DNA from: Kaistia terrae
GTDB taxonomy: Bacteria; Pseudomonadota; Alphaproteobacteria; Rhizobiales; Kaistiaceae
Direction: 5' to 3'
Length of the DNA stretch: 64,000 bases
NCBI RefSeq assembly: GCF_026344005.1
Contig: NZ_JAPKNH010000014.1
Location: 1 to 64,000, forward strand
The position numbers and the translations under genes are program-made. Position 1 is the stretch's first letter. Each line of letters starts with the position of its first letter. Shown piece after piece: positions 19,570-29,016 of this stretch. Under the pieces are notes generated by a model. That model was given only the letters and a program-made list of their open reading frames with translations, did no database searches and was not told the origin of the DNA.

Positions 19570-20309
19570 CAGGCTTTTCCCCGCGCGTTGCGGATCAGTT
19601 CGAGCGCCTCGGCCGGGTCGAGCCGGCCGTCATAGAGCGCGCGACCAGAGATCGCGCCTTCGAGGATGGCGCAATCGGGCTGCAGCAGGCGCTTGACGTC
19701 GTCGAGCGAGGCAAGGCCACCGGAGGCGATCACCGGGATCTCAACGGCGCGAGCGAGCGCCAGCGTCGATTCGATGTTGAGGCCCTTCAGCACACCGTCG
19801 CGATCGATATCGGTGAAGACGATAGCCGCGACGCCGGCGTCCTCGAACCGGCGCGCCAGCTCGATGGTGGTCAGCTCCGAAGTCTCGGCCCAGCCCTCGA
19901 CGGCCACCTTGCCGCCGCGTGCGTCGATGCCGACGGCGACTTGGCCCGGATGGGCCTTGCAGGCCTCGCGAACGAGGTCGGGATCGCGCACCGCGATGGT
20001 GCCGAGGATGACGCGGGCGATGCCCTTGTCGAGCCACGCTTCGACGCCGGCGCGGTCGCGGATACCACCGCCAAGCTGGACCGGCATCTTGACCGACTTC
20101 AGGATCGCCTCGACCGCCGCGCCATTGACCGGCTGGCCGGCGAAGGCGCCGTTCAGGTCGACGACATGCAGATACTCGAAACCCTGCGTCTCGAACTCAT
20201 GCGCCTGGGCGCCGGGATCGGTGTTGAACACCGTCGCCTGCTCCATGTCGCCGAGCTTGAGGCGAACACAGGCGCCGTCCTTCAAATCGATGGCCGGGAA
20301 AAGGATCAT
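19569..20309 (-). CDS. hisA: ProFAR isomerase HisA
   Basis: HisA isomerises the ProFAR intermediate to PRFAR in histidine synthesis. The 246-residue TIM barrel starts [21 protein letters not shown], with catalytic Asp8 and the second Asp in [11 protein letters not shown]. The open frame extends far upstream, but ATG 20309 fits the family and overlaps the hisH stop by one base (TGATG). It is in the coupled series hisH-hisA-hisF. Confidence 0.97.
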   Translation of the reverse strand: MILFPAIDLKDGACVRLKLGDMEQATVFNTDPGAQAHEFETQGFEYLHVVDLNGAFAGQPVNGAAVEAILKSVKMPVQLGGGIRDRAGVEAWLDKGIARVILGTIAVRDPDLVREACKAHPGQVAVGIDARGGKVAVEGWAETSELTTIELARRFEDAGVAAIVFTDIDRDGVLKGLNIESTLALARAVEIPVIASGGLASLDDVKRLLQPDCAILEGAISGRALYDGRLDPAEALELIRNARGKA

Positions 20310-20959
20310 CAGGGCTTCCACTTCAGGAAGTTGGCAAGGAGGGCGAGACCGAGCTTCTGGCTCTTCTCGGGATGAAACTGCGTGCCGGCAATGTTGCCGG
20401 TGGTGACGATCGCCGTGATCGGACCGCCGTAATCGGCGGTCGCCACGACATCGCCGGCCTGCTCGGCATAAAACTGGTAGCCGTGCAGGAAATAGGCGTG
20501 CCAGCCATCGTCGCCGAGCGCGATGCCGTCGAGCAGCGGATGCGGCGCGGACGCGTTGAGCGTGTTCCAGCCCATGTGCGGGATCTTCAGGTGCGGATCG
20601 TTCGGCTCGATGCGCCGGACCTCGCCCTGGATGCGACTGAGTCCCTTGGTCACGCCATATTCGATGCCGCGCGTCGCCAGCAGCTGCATGCCGACGCAGA
20701 TGCCGAGAAACGGCCGGCCGCGCGCGTCGATCGCCTCGTTGATCGCCTCTATCATGCCGTCGACGCTGTCGAGATTGGTGCGGCAATCGGCAAAGGCGCC
20801 GTCGCCGGGCAGGACGATGTGGTCAGCCTTGGCAACCACGTCCGGATCGGCGGTGACGACGACGGACGCCGTCGAGCCGTTGCGCGAAGCGGCAAGCTCC
20901 AGCGCCTTGGCGGCGGAGCGAAGATTGCCCGCGCCGTAGTCAATGATCGCAATGGTCAT
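20309..20959 (-). CDS. hisH: Imidazole glycerol phosphate synthase glutaminase subunit HisH
   Basis: HisH hydrolyses glutamine and channels ammonia to HisF. The 216-residue class I amidotransferase starts [15 protein letters not shown], has its nucleophile at Cys88 ([11 protein letters not shown]), and the catalytic His in [10 protein letters not shown]. The chosen ATG at 20959 overlaps the stop of the DUF2628 gene by four bases (ATGA). The upstream extension of the open frame is unrelated to the family. Confidence 0.97.
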   Translation of the reverse strand: MTIAIIDYGAGNLRSAAKALELAASRNGSTASVVVTADPDVVAKADHIVLPGDGAFADCRTNLDSVDGMIEAINEAIDARGRPFLGICVGMQLLATRGIEYGVTKGLSRIQGEVRRIEPNDPHLKIPHMGWNTLNASAPHPLLDGIALGDDGWHAYFLHGYQFYAEQAGDVVATADYGGPITAIVTTGNIAGTQFHPEKSQKLGLALLANFLKWKP

Positions 20960-21447
20960 CGGGATGTCCCCGGGGTCGGAAAGAGGCCGACGATATCGGC
21001 CGAGAAACTGGGTTTTGCGACGGGACCAGCGACGACGCCAACCGCAGTCGGGTCGGCGCCGGTTGGCGTCACGCCAGCAAGACGATGAAAGAAGCGGATC
21101 TCCGCCTCCTCGAGCGAGCGACCTTCGGCGACACCGCGCTCGGAAAAGCGGCGACGCGCCAGCGACCACCGCCGCAGCGTGTTGCCCTCGAAGCCGAGAT
21201 AGAGCGCGCCAAGAAAACCAAGCGCCGTCGCCGTCGGCACGCCGAGAAAGCGGCCCGACAGTTCGATCGCGACGGCGAACAACGCATAGAGGCAGAGCAC
21301 GACCCACATGCGCCGATAGAGCATCCAGATCACCGGGATCAGGAATGCCGGCCAGCAGAAGCCATCCTTGACGAAGATGATCCGGTCGGCCTCGCTCCTT
21401 CCGCCGGTCGCGGAAACAGGCGGTGCGTGCACGGTATAGGTCGTCAT
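20956..21447 (-). CDS. DUF2628 domain membrane protein in the his operon
   Basis: The 163-residue protein has a soluble N-terminus, two or three membrane segments ([20 protein letters not shown] and [15 protein letters not shown]) and an arginine-rich cytoplasmic end. This matches DUF2628, a family of unknown function. It is embedded between hisB and hisH and coupled to hisH by an ATGA overlap, an arrangement conserved in rhizobia. A direct role in histidine synthesis is not expected; it is more likely a passenger, but that is inference. Confidence 0.85.
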   Translation of the reverse strand: MTTYTVHAPPVSATGGRSEADRIIFVKDGFCWPAFLIPVIWMLYRRMWVVLCLYALFAVAIELSGRFLGVPTATALGFLGALYLGFEGNTLRRWSLARRRFSERGVAEGRSLEEAEIRFFHRLAGVTPTGADPTAVGVVAGPVAKPSFSADIVGLFPTPGTSR

Positions 21448-21456
21448 GACGCCCTC

Positions 21457-22050
21457 TCAGTCGCCGAGCTTGCCCTTGGTCGACGGCACGCGGTCGGCCT
21501 GGCGCGGGTCGATCGACGCGGCCACCCGAAGCGTCCGCGCGACCGCCTTGAAGCAGGTCTCGGCGATATGGTGGTTGTTGTCACCATAGAGGTTTTCGAT
21601 GTGCAGCGTGATGCCGGCGTTCTGGGCGAAAGCCTGGAAGAACTCCTTGAACAGCTCGGTATCGAAATCGCCGACCTTGTCGCGCGAGAACTCGACCTTC
21701 CAGACCAGATAGGGCCGGCCGGAAACGTCGATGGCGCAACGGGTCAGCGCCTCGTCCATGGCGAGGTGCGTGTCGGCATAGCGGGTGATGCCGCGCATCT
21801 CGCCCAGCGCCTTCTTCAGCGCCTGGCCGATAGCGATGCCGACATCCTCGACAGTGTGATGCTGGTCGATATGCAAATCGCCCTTGCACCGGATGGTCAG
21901 GTCCATCAGGCCATGGCGGGCCAGTTGATCGAGCATATGGTCGAAGAAGCCGACGCCCGTGGCGATGTCGGCGCGGCCAGTGCCGTCGAGATCCAGCGTT
22001 ACCGCGATCTCGGTTTCCTTCGTCTTGCGCTCGATCGTGGCGCTACGCAT
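21457..22050 (-). CDS. hisB: Imidazoleglycerol-phosphate dehydratase HisB
   Basis: HisB dehydrates IGP to imidazole acetol phosphate. The 197-residue monofunctional form carries the metal-binding motifs [13 protein letters not shown] and [12 protein letters not shown], and the mirrored [16 protein letters not shown]. The Ser-Arg-rich start [15 protein letters not shown] is typical. It opens the minus-strand histidine cluster and is divergent from hslV across about 210 bases. Confidence 0.97.
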   Translation of the reverse strand: MRSATIERKTKETEIAVTLDLDGTGRADIATGVGFFDHMLDQLARHGLMDLTIRCKGDLHIDQHHTVEDVGIAIGQALKKALGEMRGITRYADTHLAMDEALTRCAIDVSGRPYLVWKVEFSRDKVGDFDTELFKEFFQAFAQNAGITLHIENLYGDNNHHIAETCFKAVARTLRVAASIDPRQADRVPSTKGKLGD

Positions 22051-22259
22051 ATCTGAGTTCCTTCCCGGTCCTTGCTCGGTCCAGCAATCTGGGTCCCTTT
22101 GGCTCAGGACAGCCGGCTTTTATCAGGCGTTTCCCCGTAGCGCCATAAGGTTGAGCAAGCCTTTGCATCATCGCCCCTCGCGCCTACATATGACGCTCTA
22201 GCCAACAGGGATCGCCGCGGGGCCTCAGGGACCAAAGCGATCCGCCACGAAAGCAGAAC

Positions 22260-22826
22260 ATGACCCATTCCCAGAATGAGAGCCCCTATGCGGCCTGGCA
22301 CGGGACGACGATCATCACCGTCCGTAAGGGCGGCAAGGTCGTCATCGCCGGCGACGGCCAGGTATCGCTCGGTCAGACCGTCATCAAGCACACCGCCCGC
22401 AAGGTTCGCCCGCTCGGCAAGGGCGGCGTGATCGCTGGTTTCGCCGGCTCGACCGCCGACGCCTTCACCCTGTTCGAGCGCCTCGAGGCGAAGCTTGAGC
22501 AATATCCCGGGCAGTTGACTCGTGCCTGCGTCGAACTCGCCAAGGACTGGCGCACCGACCGCTATCTGCGCCATCTCGAGGCAATGATGCTGGTCGCCGA
22601 CCAGACCACCAGCCTGGTCCTGACCGGCAATGGCGACGTGCTCGAGCCGGAAGGCGGCATGATGGGCATCGGTTCCGGCGGCAATTATGCGCTCGCCGCG
22701 GCCCGTGCCCTCGCGGATACCGACATGACGGCTGAACAGATCGCCCGCAAGGCAATGGCGATCGCCGCCGAAATCTGCGTCTACACCAACACCAGTGTCA
22801 CGCTCGAGCAGCTCGACGCAGCTTAA
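22260..22826 (+). CDS. hslV: ATP-dependent protease subunit HslV
   Basis: HslV is the proteolytic dodecamer of the HslVU (ClpQY) protease. The 188-residue precursor has a short propeptide and a conserved HGTTI site: cleavage before Thr16 would expose the catalytic N-terminal threonine. [11 protein letters not shown] and [14 protein letters not shown] are further family motifs. It is followed 17 bases later by hslU. The pair is heat-inducible in most bacteria, but I could not define a convincing RpoH promoter in the hisB-hslV gap. Confidence 0.97.
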   Translation: MTHSQNESPYAAWHGTTIITVRKGGKVVIAGDGQVSLGQTVIKHTARKVRPLGKGGVIAGFAGSTADAFTLFERLEAKLEQYPGQLTRACVELAKDWRTDRYLRHLEAMMLVADQTTSLVLTGNGDVLEPEGGMMGIGSGGNYALAAARALADTDMTAEQIARKAMAIAAEICVYTNTSVTLEQLDAA

Positions 22827-22843
22827 GGCGGACAGGAAATCCC

Positions 22844-24148
22844 ATGACCAATTTCTCTCCCCGCGAGATCGTCTCCGAGCTCGACCGCTACATCATCGGC
22901 CAGAACGACGCCAAGCGCGCCGTCGCCATCGCCCTTCGCAACCGCTGGCGCCGCCAGCAGCTCGAAGGCACGATGCGCGAAGAAGTGCTGCCGAAGAACA
23001 TCCTGATGATCGGACCGACCGGTGTCGGCAAGACGGAGATCTCGCGCCGCCTGGCGAAGCTCGCCGGTGCGCCCTTCCTCAAGGTCGAAGCGACGAAATT
23101 CACCGAGGTCGGTTATGTCGGCCGCGACGTCGAGCAGATCATCCGCGACCTCGTCGAGATCGGCATCGGCCTGACGCGCGAAAAGAAGCGCAAGGATGTC
23201 GAGGCCAAGGCCCATCTCTCGGCCGAGGAGCGCGTGCTGAATGCGCTTGTCGGCGACGCCGCCAGCCCCGCCACCCGCGAAAGTTTCCGCAAGAAGCTGC
23301 GCTCCAACGAACTCGACGACAAGGAAATCGAGATCCAGGTGCGCGACCAGTCGGGTGGAATGCCGCAGTTCGACGTCCCCGGCATGCCGGGCGCCTCGAT
23401 CGGCGTGATGAACATCGGCGACATGCTCGGCAAGGCCTTCGGCGGCAAGACCAAGACGCGCCGCGTCACGGTCAAGGACAGCTACAAGGTCCTGATCGAC
23501 GAGGAATCCGACAAGCTGCTCGACGACGACGCGCTGACGGCCGAGGCTATCAGCGTGGTCGAAAATGACGGCATCGTCTTCCTCGACGAGATCGACAAGA
23601 TCTGCGCCCGCGAAGGCCGCTCCGGCGATGTTTCACGTGAAGGCGTGCAGCGCGACCTTCTACCCCTGATTGAAGGAACGACAGTCGCAACCAAATATGG
23701 ACCGGTGAAGACGGATCACATCCTGTTCATCGCGTCGGGCGCCTTCCACATCGCCAAGCCGTCGGACCTGCTGCCCGAATTGCAGGGCCGCCTGCCGATC
23801 CGCGTCGAACTGAACGCGCTGACGCAATCCGATTTCCGCCAGATCCTGACGGAGCCGGAAGCAAGCCTGATCAAGCAGTATGTCGCGCTGATGCAGACCG
23901 AAGGCGTCACGCTCGTGATTGCCGAGGATGGGATCGACGCGATCGCCCGCATCGCCGTCGAGGTCAACTCGTCGGTCGAGAATATTGGCGCGCGTCGCCT
24001 GCAGACGGTGATGGAGCGGATTCTGGACGAGATCAGCTTCGCCGCCCCGGATCGCTCCGGCGATACGGTGACGATCGATGCCGCCTATATCGAGGCGCAT
24101 ATCGGCGACTTGTCGCGCAACATCGACCTGTCGCGCTACATCCTCTGA
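22844..24148 (+). CDS. hslU: HslU, ATPase subunit of the HslVU protease
   Basis: HslU is the AAA+ unfoldase that feeds substrates into HslV. The 434-residue protein has Walker A GPTGVGKT (57-64), the variable I domain (residues ~110-240), Walker [10 protein letters not shown], and the C-terminal RYIL tail that docks into HslV. Codons 262-267 (DVSREG) carry a parS-like sequence. The length is normal. Confidence 0.98.
   Translation: MTNFSPREIVSELDRYIIGQNDAKRAVAIALRNRWRRQQLEGTMREEVLPKNILMIGPTGVGKTEISRRLAKLAGAPFLKVEATKFTEVGYVGRDVEQIIRDLVEIGIGLTREKKRKDVEAKAHLSAEERVLNALVGDAASPATRESFRKKLRSNELDDKEIEIQVRDQSGGMPQFDVPGMPGASIGVMNIGDMLGKAFGGKTKTRRVTVKDSYKVLIDEESDKLLDDDALTAEAISVVENDGIVFLDEIDKICAREGRSGDVSREGVQRDLLPLIEGTTVATKYGPVKTDHILFIASGAFHIAKPSDLLPELQGRLPIRVELNALTQSDFRQILTEPEASLIKQYVALMQTEGVTLVIAEDGIDAIARIAVEVNSSVENIGARRLQTVMERILDEISFAAPDRSGDTVTIDAAYIEAHIGDLSRNIDLSRYIL
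23629..23644. promoter_or_regulatory. Degenerate parS-like site inside hslU
   Basis: TGTTTCACGTGAAGGC matches the ParB site TGTTTCACGTGAAACA at 13 of 16 positions, including the whole TTTCACGTGAA core. It encodes VSREG in HslU. It is weaker than the two sites near parAB, and one arm is broken, so it may be a chance occurrence or a secondary site. Confidence 0.35.
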
Positions 24149-24186
24149 GGCTTTTGGGGCTTTCCCCCTGCCCCGACGCAAAAAGA

Positions 24187-24215
24187 CCGCTCCCGGAGAC
24201 AGTATCCGGGAGCGG
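24187..24215. terminator. Hairpin downstream of hslU
   Basis: CCGCTCCCGGA-GACAGTA-TCCGGGAGCGG forms an 11-base-pair stem 38 bases after the hslU stop. The uridine tract would be on the minus strand (AAAAAGA lies on the left of the stem), while the right side lacks T's. As a plus-strand terminator for hslU it is therefore weak. It may act as an RNA-stabilising 3' stem or as a minus-strand terminator. Confidence 0.5.
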
Positions 24216-24350
24216 GTCCGCTTCCGCCAATGGCGTTATGTGCGCGACTGTGGCAGCGAAGCCGTTTTCGAGCGTGGAATTCCGATGCTATAAGCCCGGT
24301 TCGGCCGATCCGCGACGGAGTTCGGTCATGGCTCGACCGACGGATCCCCC

Positions 24351-25298
24351 ATGCGTCTCCTGCGCAGTGCCCTGCTCGCCTCCATCGTCATCTCGACGAT
24401 CCTGCCGGCCATGGCCGTTGTTTCCGTTCCGGCCGGCAACCGCTCGAAGGAGCAGCCGGCGATCGACATGAGTTCGATCAAGCGTGCCGGCGAGACCAAG
24501 GAAAGTTTTGAGGCCAAATACAGCCGCATCTATGCGCTGCTGAAGCGCGACAAGAACCTGATGCGCTCGATCAAGCGCGCCGCCGCAACCTATGGCGTCG
24601 ACCCGGTCCATCTGATCGGCGCGATCGTCGGCGAGCACACCTACAATGTCGGCGGCCTCGACAGCGCCCAGTCCTACTACGTCAAGGCGCTTGCCTATCT
24701 CGGCACCACCGACCTCGCCTTCGGCTACAAGGGCGAGAGCGTGACCGACTTCGTGGCGCGGCCGCAGTTCGACGAGTGCGACGGACTCAAATCCGCTTAC
24801 GACCTTTGGACCTGCCGCGAGGACGTCTGGGACAAGGATTTCCGCGGTAAGACGGTCGAGGGCAAGTCGTTCCCGCGCGATCGCTTCTCGAAGGTGTTCT
24901 TCCAGCCGCTCTATGCGGGACAGACCTTCGGCCTCGGCCAGATCAATCCGCTGACCGCGCTGACGGTGACGGATATCGTGCACCGGAAGAGTGGCCTGCC
25001 CCTGCTCAGCGCCGAACGCGCGCCACAACTCTACCAGGCGATCATGGATCCCAACATGTCGCTGGACTACATGGCGGCGATCATCCGCCTGTCGATCGAT
25101 GTCTATCGCGATACGGCCGGTGTCGACATTTCCAACAATCCCGGCATCACCTCGACGCTCTACAATGTCGGCGACGTCAAGGTGCGCGCCCGCACCCTGG
25201 CCGCCGAACGCAAGCGCAACAAGTCTGCCACGCCGCAGGAAAACTACTATGGCTGGCTGGTGAACGACCGGCTGGACGACCTGCGCAAGCTACTCTGA
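24351..25298 (+). CDS. DUF1402 family exported protein with lytic-transglycosylase-like motifs
   Basis: The 315-residue protein starts with a signal peptide (LLRSALLASIVISTILPAMA) and matches DUF1402, a family of unknown function in alphaproteobacteria. Three motifs resemble the SLT lysozyme-like fold: YGVDPVHLIGAIVGEHTYN (Glu95 where the catalytic Glu would be), FGLGQINP at 193-200, and LYNVGDVKVRA near 270. Between the first two there is an insertion of about 95 residues with DECDGLKSAYDLWTC. I infer a periplasmic peptidoglycan-active or degenerate transglycosylase; this is not proven. It is alone on its strand after hslU. Confidence 0.8.
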   Translation: MRLLRSALLASIVISTILPAMAVVSVPAGNRSKEQPAIDMSSIKRAGETKESFEAKYSRIYALLKRDKNLMRSIKRAAATYGVDPVHLIGAIVGEHTYNVGGLDSAQSYYVKALAYLGTTDLAFGYKGESVTDFVARPQFDECDGLKSAYDLWTCREDVWDKDFRGKTVEGKSFPRDRFSKVFFQPLYAGQTFGLGQINPLTALTVTDIVHRKSGLPLLSAERAPQLYQAIMDPNMSLDYMAAIIRLSIDVYRDTAGVDISNNPGITSTLYNVGDVKVRARTLAAERKRNKSATPQENYYGWLVNDRLDDLRKLL

Positions 25299-25377
25299 AC
25301 AGGCCGAGTTCGCTTTCGAGCGAAGTGGGTGCGGTTCACGTGAAGAAAACGCGACCAACCAGAAGCTAGGGCAATGC

Positions 25378-25758
25378 CTAGGCGCCATCGACATGGTCGC
25401 GGGCGGCCGCATCGCGTACGGCTTTCTTCAGATCCCGCAATGATTTGGCGCTAAGGCCGCCGATTTTAGCCGCCAGCAGATGCGCCAGCTCCGTTGCCGC
25501 CGGGTCGAGCCCGGCTGTATCAACGACAACACGCGGATGCGACGTGTCGGCCAAGCGCTGCAATTCCTCGGCCTCATCCCAGATCACGTTGAAATAGGCG
25601 ATGATGCGCTGAACCATGAACCAGCTTGGACTGCCGCGCCGACCGTGCTCGAGCGCCGACAGATAGGAACTGGAAACGCGCAGCCCCTCCGCCATGTCTT
25701 TCAGTGAAAGGCCGCGCTCGTCGCGCATGGCGCGCAGGCGCACCCCGAACGGCGTCAC
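25378..25758 (-). CDS. XRE-family helix-turn-helix transcriptional regulator
   Basis: The 126-residue protein has an N-terminal Cro/C1 HTH (residues ~4-60): LRAMRDERGLSLKDMAEGLRVSSSYLSALEHGRRG. The C-terminal half is alanine-rich and has no recognised ligand domain. It is the last gene of the timA-mltA-smr-XRE run on the minus strand, and its start overlaps the smr stop by four bases. Its targets are unknown. Confidence 0.9.
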   Translation of the reverse strand: MTPFGVRLRAMRDERGLSLKDMAEGLRVSSSYLSALEHGRRGSPSWFMVQRIIAYFNVIWDEAEELQRLADTSHPRVVVDTAGLDPAATELAHLLAAKIGGLSAKSLRDLKKAVRDAAARDHVDGA

Positions 25759-26345
25759 GGTTCGCCCACCTTATGCAGGGTCCGCTTCTTGCGGATGCGG
25801 ACATAAAGCGCGCCGCCGCCACCATGACTGCGATGCGCCTCCTCGAAGCCGATAACGATATTGCGCAAACCCGGCTCGGCCAGCCATTGCGGCACACGCC
25901 GGCGAAGGACCCCGCGCTCGTTCATGCCGTAGGGATCATCGCCGCCCACCTTGCCCTTGCCGGTGATGACGATCACCAGCTTCGACCCGCGCGATTGCGC
26001 ATCGCGCAGGAAGCCGTGCAGCCGGTCATGCGCATCAAGCTGGGTCAGGCCGTGCAAATCGATGCGGCCGTCGATCTCGATGGTGCCGCGGGCGACGCGG
26101 GTCAGCGTCCGGCGCTCGATGGGATGCAGCGGCGGCGGTGGGGGCGGCACGGCCTTGCCGAGCTTGCCGGCATTGGCGGATGCCCCTGCCCCCTTTGAAG
26201 GTGCGGACATGACGGGCGCCTCGGCCACCGGCGGCGCGGGCGGCTCGGCCATCATGTCCTCAGGGCGAAGCGGCGCCACTGTGCGGGCAACGATGGCCCA
26301 GAGCGTTCGTTCTTCGCCGGAAAGACTTCGCTTGCGGCGCGTCAT
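25755..26345 (-). CDS. Smr/MutS2-type domain protein
   Basis: The 196-residue protein has a proline-rich linker (VPPPPPPLHPIERR) followed by a C-terminal Smr domain (DGRIDLHGLTQLDAHDRLHGFLRDA; VITGKGK; GVLRRRVPQWL), a fold with nuclease activity in some members. ATG 26345 (MTRRKRSLSGEERTLW) is the likely start; the open frame upstream is unrelated. It overlaps mltA upstream and the XRE gene downstream by four bases each, so the three are translated as a coupled set. Proteobacterial stand-alone Smr proteins have been linked to RNA cleavage on ribosomes. Confidence 0.9.
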   Translation of the reverse strand: MTRRKRSLSGEERTLWAIVARTVAPLRPEDMMAEPPAPPVAEAPVMSAPSKGAGASANAGKLGKAVPPPPPPLHPIERRTLTRVARGTIEIDGRIDLHGLTQLDAHDRLHGFLRDAQSRGSKLVIVITGKGKVGGDDPYGMNERGVLRRRVPQWLAEPGLRNIVIGFEEAHRSHGGGGALYVRIRKKRTLHKVGEP

Positions 26346-27439
26346 AGAGCGCTCCGCGGCGCCAGGACGATGAAGTCGCCGGCTGCCTGCATGCGCCCGG
26401 CAATCCGTCCCGCCTCGTCGCCCGATCCGAAGAAGATATCGCCCCGCGAGGGCCCAAGAATGGCCGAGCCGGTGTCCTGCGCCATCAGCAGCCGACGAAA
26501 CGCAGTGCCGCCTTCGGCCTGCGGCAACACCGTATCGATCCAGATCGGCGCGTGAAACGTGTGCAGCGTGCGGTCCACGGCGAGGCTGCGACCGGCGGTC
26601 AGCGGCACCTTGGCGGCAGCGATCGGCCCGAGCGCCGGATCCTGCACCGCCGCCTCGCGGAAAAATATGTAGGAGCGGTTCTGCCAGATCACCTCGGACG
26701 CCTGGTCCGGATGATCGGCGAGCCAGGCGCGGATCGACTGCATGCTGACACCGCCCTTTGGCAGCGCCTGCCTGTCGAGCAGAGCCTTGCCGACCGACGT
26801 GTAGGCATGGCCGGATTTCGCCGCATAGGTCACGCGCAGCCATTCGCCATCCGGCAGCCGCAGCCTTGCAGCGCCCTGGATGTGGACGAACAGCGCATCG
26901 ACGCGATCGGCGAGATAGGCGAGTTCAAGGTCGCGACCGGCCAGCGCGCCGCGCTCGATCTCGCCACGGTCGAAGAAGGGCTCGAAACCGTCAGCTGTCT
27001 TGCGGGCAAAGCGCATACCGGGCTCCAGGCCCGACGGTGGATTGTGCTCGTCGACTTCCGCCAGTTCCGGCGGCGCCGCGTAGAGCGGCACGTCAAAGCC
27101 TTCGACAGGCGTGCGCGAAGCAGCGACTTCGGGCTCGTAAAAGCCGGTAAAGAAGCCCCTCGCCGGCTCCGAAACCACCCGCATCGGCTGAAAATGCGCT
27201 TCGAAGAACGCCTTGGCTTCATCGCGGGAAAGCTCGGCCGGCATGGCGGACGCAAGTTTGGCGATGCGGGCCAATCCGGCACCATCAATGCCCAGCGCGC
27301 GCGTCTTCGGCTCATGCGCGGCGGCATGGACCGCGCTCAGGCGATAGGCGCGCCAAGCCGCGGCATGGTCATCGTCGTGCCAGCCTTCCAGCGCGCCGAA
27401 CGGCACGGGCACGAGCCGGGCGTTTGCTTCCGTCGACAC
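26342..27439 (-). CDS. mltA: MltA-family murein transglycosylase A
   Basis: MltA cleaves glycan strands of peptidoglycan to 1,6-anhydromuramic acid ends. The 365-residue protein has the MltA domain (GFFTGFYEPEV; ASRTPVEGFDVPLY) and a C-terminal 3D domain with the catalytic aspartate region AQDTGSAILGPSRGDIFFGSG. GTG 27439 is preceded by GGAAG. I see no signal peptide or lipobox from this start, which is unexpected for an envelope enzyme; export may use another route. It lies 15 bases after timA. Confidence 0.92.
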   Translation of the reverse strand: MSTEANARLVPVPFGALEGWHDDDHAAAWRAYRLSAVHAAAHEPKTRALGIDGAGLARIAKLASAMPAELSRDEAKAFFEAHFQPMRVVSEPARGFFTGFYEPEVAASRTPVEGFDVPLYAAPPELAEVDEHNPPSGLEPGMRFARKTADGFEPFFDRGEIERGALAGRDLELAYLADRVDALFVHIQGAARLRLPDGEWLRVTYAAKSGHAYTSVGKALLDRQALPKGGVSMQSIRAWLADHPDQASEVIWQNRSYIFFREAAVQDPALGPIAAAKVPLTAGRSLAVDRTLHTFHAPIWIDTVLPQAEGGTAFRRLLMAQDTGSAILGPSRGDIFFGSGDEAGRIAGRMQAAGDFIVLAPRSAL

Positions 27440-27454
27440 GAGCGGAACTTCCGA

Positions 27455-28177
27455 TCATTCAACGGTTTCGGTAGCGACAAGCAGCCAGTTGGGATCGCGG
27501 GACGACACGTCGCGCGCAAAGGTCCAGATGTCGGTGACATCGGCAATGTGGACCGGGTCGCCATCGACCACAGCGCCAGCCTTGTCGCGCGTCGCCGAAA
27601 TCAGCTTGGAGACGAACTTGACCGAAACCTGCGCGCTACCGTTCTTCAGCGCGGCATCGACCACTTCTACCTTCTCGAATCCAACGAAATCGAACTCGAC
27701 CGTTTCGCCGCGCGACTCGCGATCGGCGATGGCGCTGGCGAAGCCGTCATAGACCTCGCGGCCAAGCAGCGGCTTCAAAGCCTTCTGGTCGCCCCTGGCG
27801 AAGGAGGTGACGATCATCTCGTAGGCAGAGCGGGCGCCATCGACGAATTGCTGCGGATCGAAGTTGCGATCGGCGGCCATGATCTCGGCGACCGAGGCGG
27901 CGAGCGGCGTGCCCAGCGTGGCGACCGCGGAGACGCGATGATCATCGTCCTGCGCGGAAATCGTTGCAGACGAGACGTTCTCGTTGTCGCGGCGGGGCAG
28001 GTTCACAACCTTGCCGTCGTTCGCCGCCTCCGGTTCGTCTGCCTTGCGGCGCGTGAACGGATCGAAGGGCGGGCGTTCGCTGCCGGTACGTTGACCGAGA
28101 ACGCCACGCAGCTTGAAAAAGATCACCACCGCGAGGACGAGGAAGATCAGCGTATAAATGTCAACGAAGCCGTTCAT
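27455..28177 (-). CDS. timA: Tim44/TimA-domain membrane-anchored protein
   Basis: The 240-residue protein has a single N-terminal membrane segment (IYTLIFLVLAVVIFFKL) followed by a charged linker with LGQRTGSERPPFDPF and a C-terminal Tim44-like domain. This matches the alphaproteobacterial relatives of mitochondrial Tim44, called TimA in Caulobacter. Their bacterial role is not settled. It is divergent from secB, another protein-export gene, and upstream of mltA, an order conserved in the order. Confidence 0.88.
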   Translation of the reverse strand: MNGFVDIYTLIFLVLAVVIFFKLRGVLGQRTGSERPPFDPFTRRKADEPEAANDGKVVNLPRRDNENVSSATISAQDDDHRVSAVATLGTPLAASVAEIMAADRNFDPQQFVDGARSAYEMIVTSFARGDQKALKPLLGREVYDGFASAIADRESRGETVEFDFVGFEKVEVVDAALKNGSAQVSVKFVSKLISATRDKAGAVVDGDPVHIADVTDIWTFARDVSSRDPNWLLVATETVE

Positions 28178-28427
28178 GCCGAAGGCATCCTGTCCTATTC
28201 TGGGAAGTTCATGGTGCCGAGTGCGCGCGCTTCAGCGGTCATGAACCCAATGTGGTAATCGTTGGGCGTCTATCCAAGTCCGTCAAGGGCACAATGCCAG
28301 AGTGTGGCCGCGCGGCGTGTCTCGAACGAGCTTGGTACAGCCGCTTGTATCACTGAGACGGAAGTGTTAGCGAGCCCACTTGTTAAGATCAGGCCATTCG
28401 GCCGATTGTTCCAGGGGAGCCGCCTTC

Positions 28428-28913
28428 ATGGCCGATGACAACGAAAACGGCGCGGGCCAGCTCGCCCAGCCGAACCTTTCGATCCTGTTGCAATATGTGA
28501 AGGATCTCTCCTTCGAAAACCCAGGCGCGCCGCGCTCGCTGGGTCCGCGTCGCGCTGCGCCGCAGATCAACATCGGCATCAATGTCGGCGCCAATCCGCT
28601 TGAGGGTGACGACTACGAGATCGAGCTGCGCCTCGAGGGTCGTGCCACCGACGGTGACCAGACGCTGTTCGTTGCCGAGTTGGTCTATGCCGGCGTCTTC
28701 CGCGTCGCGAACGTGCCGCAGGAAAACCTGGCTCCGATCCTGATGATCGAATGCCCGCGCCTGCTGTTCCCGTTCGCGCGCCAGATCCTGGCCGACATGA
28801 CCCGCAATGGCGGTTTCCCGCCGCTGCTGGTCGATCCGGTGGATTTCACCCAGCTCTACCGTCAGCGTCTGATGGAAATGGCCGCCGCCCAGCAGGGTTC
28901 GCGCCCGAGCTGA
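28428..28913 (+). CDS. secB: Protein-export chaperone SecB
   Basis: SecB keeps preproteins unfolded and hands them to SecA. The 161-residue protein begins [35 protein letters not shown] and contains [11 protein letters not shown] and [32 protein letters not shown], both diagnostic. ATG 28428 has AGGGGAG upstream; the earlier start at 28380 is not needed. It is divergent from timA and ends in a strong hairpin shared with convergent dnaQ. Confidence 0.97.
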   Translation: MADDNENGAGQLAQPNLSILLQYVKDLSFENPGAPRSLGPRRAAPQINIGINVGANPLEGDDYEIELRLEGRATDGDQTLFVAELVYAGVFRVANVPQENLAPILMIECPRLLFPFARQILADMTRNGGFPPLLVDPVDFTQLYRQRLMEMAAAQQGSRPS

Positions 28914-28937
28914 TCGTTTTCGCGACAGCCTTGCAAA

Positions 28938-28972
28938 ACAAAGCTCCTGAGCCGGCCGGTTCAGGAGCTTTT
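28938..28972. terminator. Terminator between secB and dnaQ
   Basis: AAAGCTCCTGAGCC-GG-CCGGTTCAGGAGCTTTTTT forms a stem of about 14 pairs with one wobble, followed by six T's, 25 bases after the secB stop. The A-rich left side would also serve convergent dnaQ. Confidence 0.92.
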
Positions 28973-29016
28973 TTAATGTCTGCCGTTCTGCAAATTGCCG
29001 TCGCCCCGATCCATGT

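Noticed and set aside
22051-22259. RpoH-type heat-shock promoter upstream of hslV
   Set aside because: GGTTGAG and CCTACAT are both present but about 27 bases apart, too far for a promoter; no better pair found.
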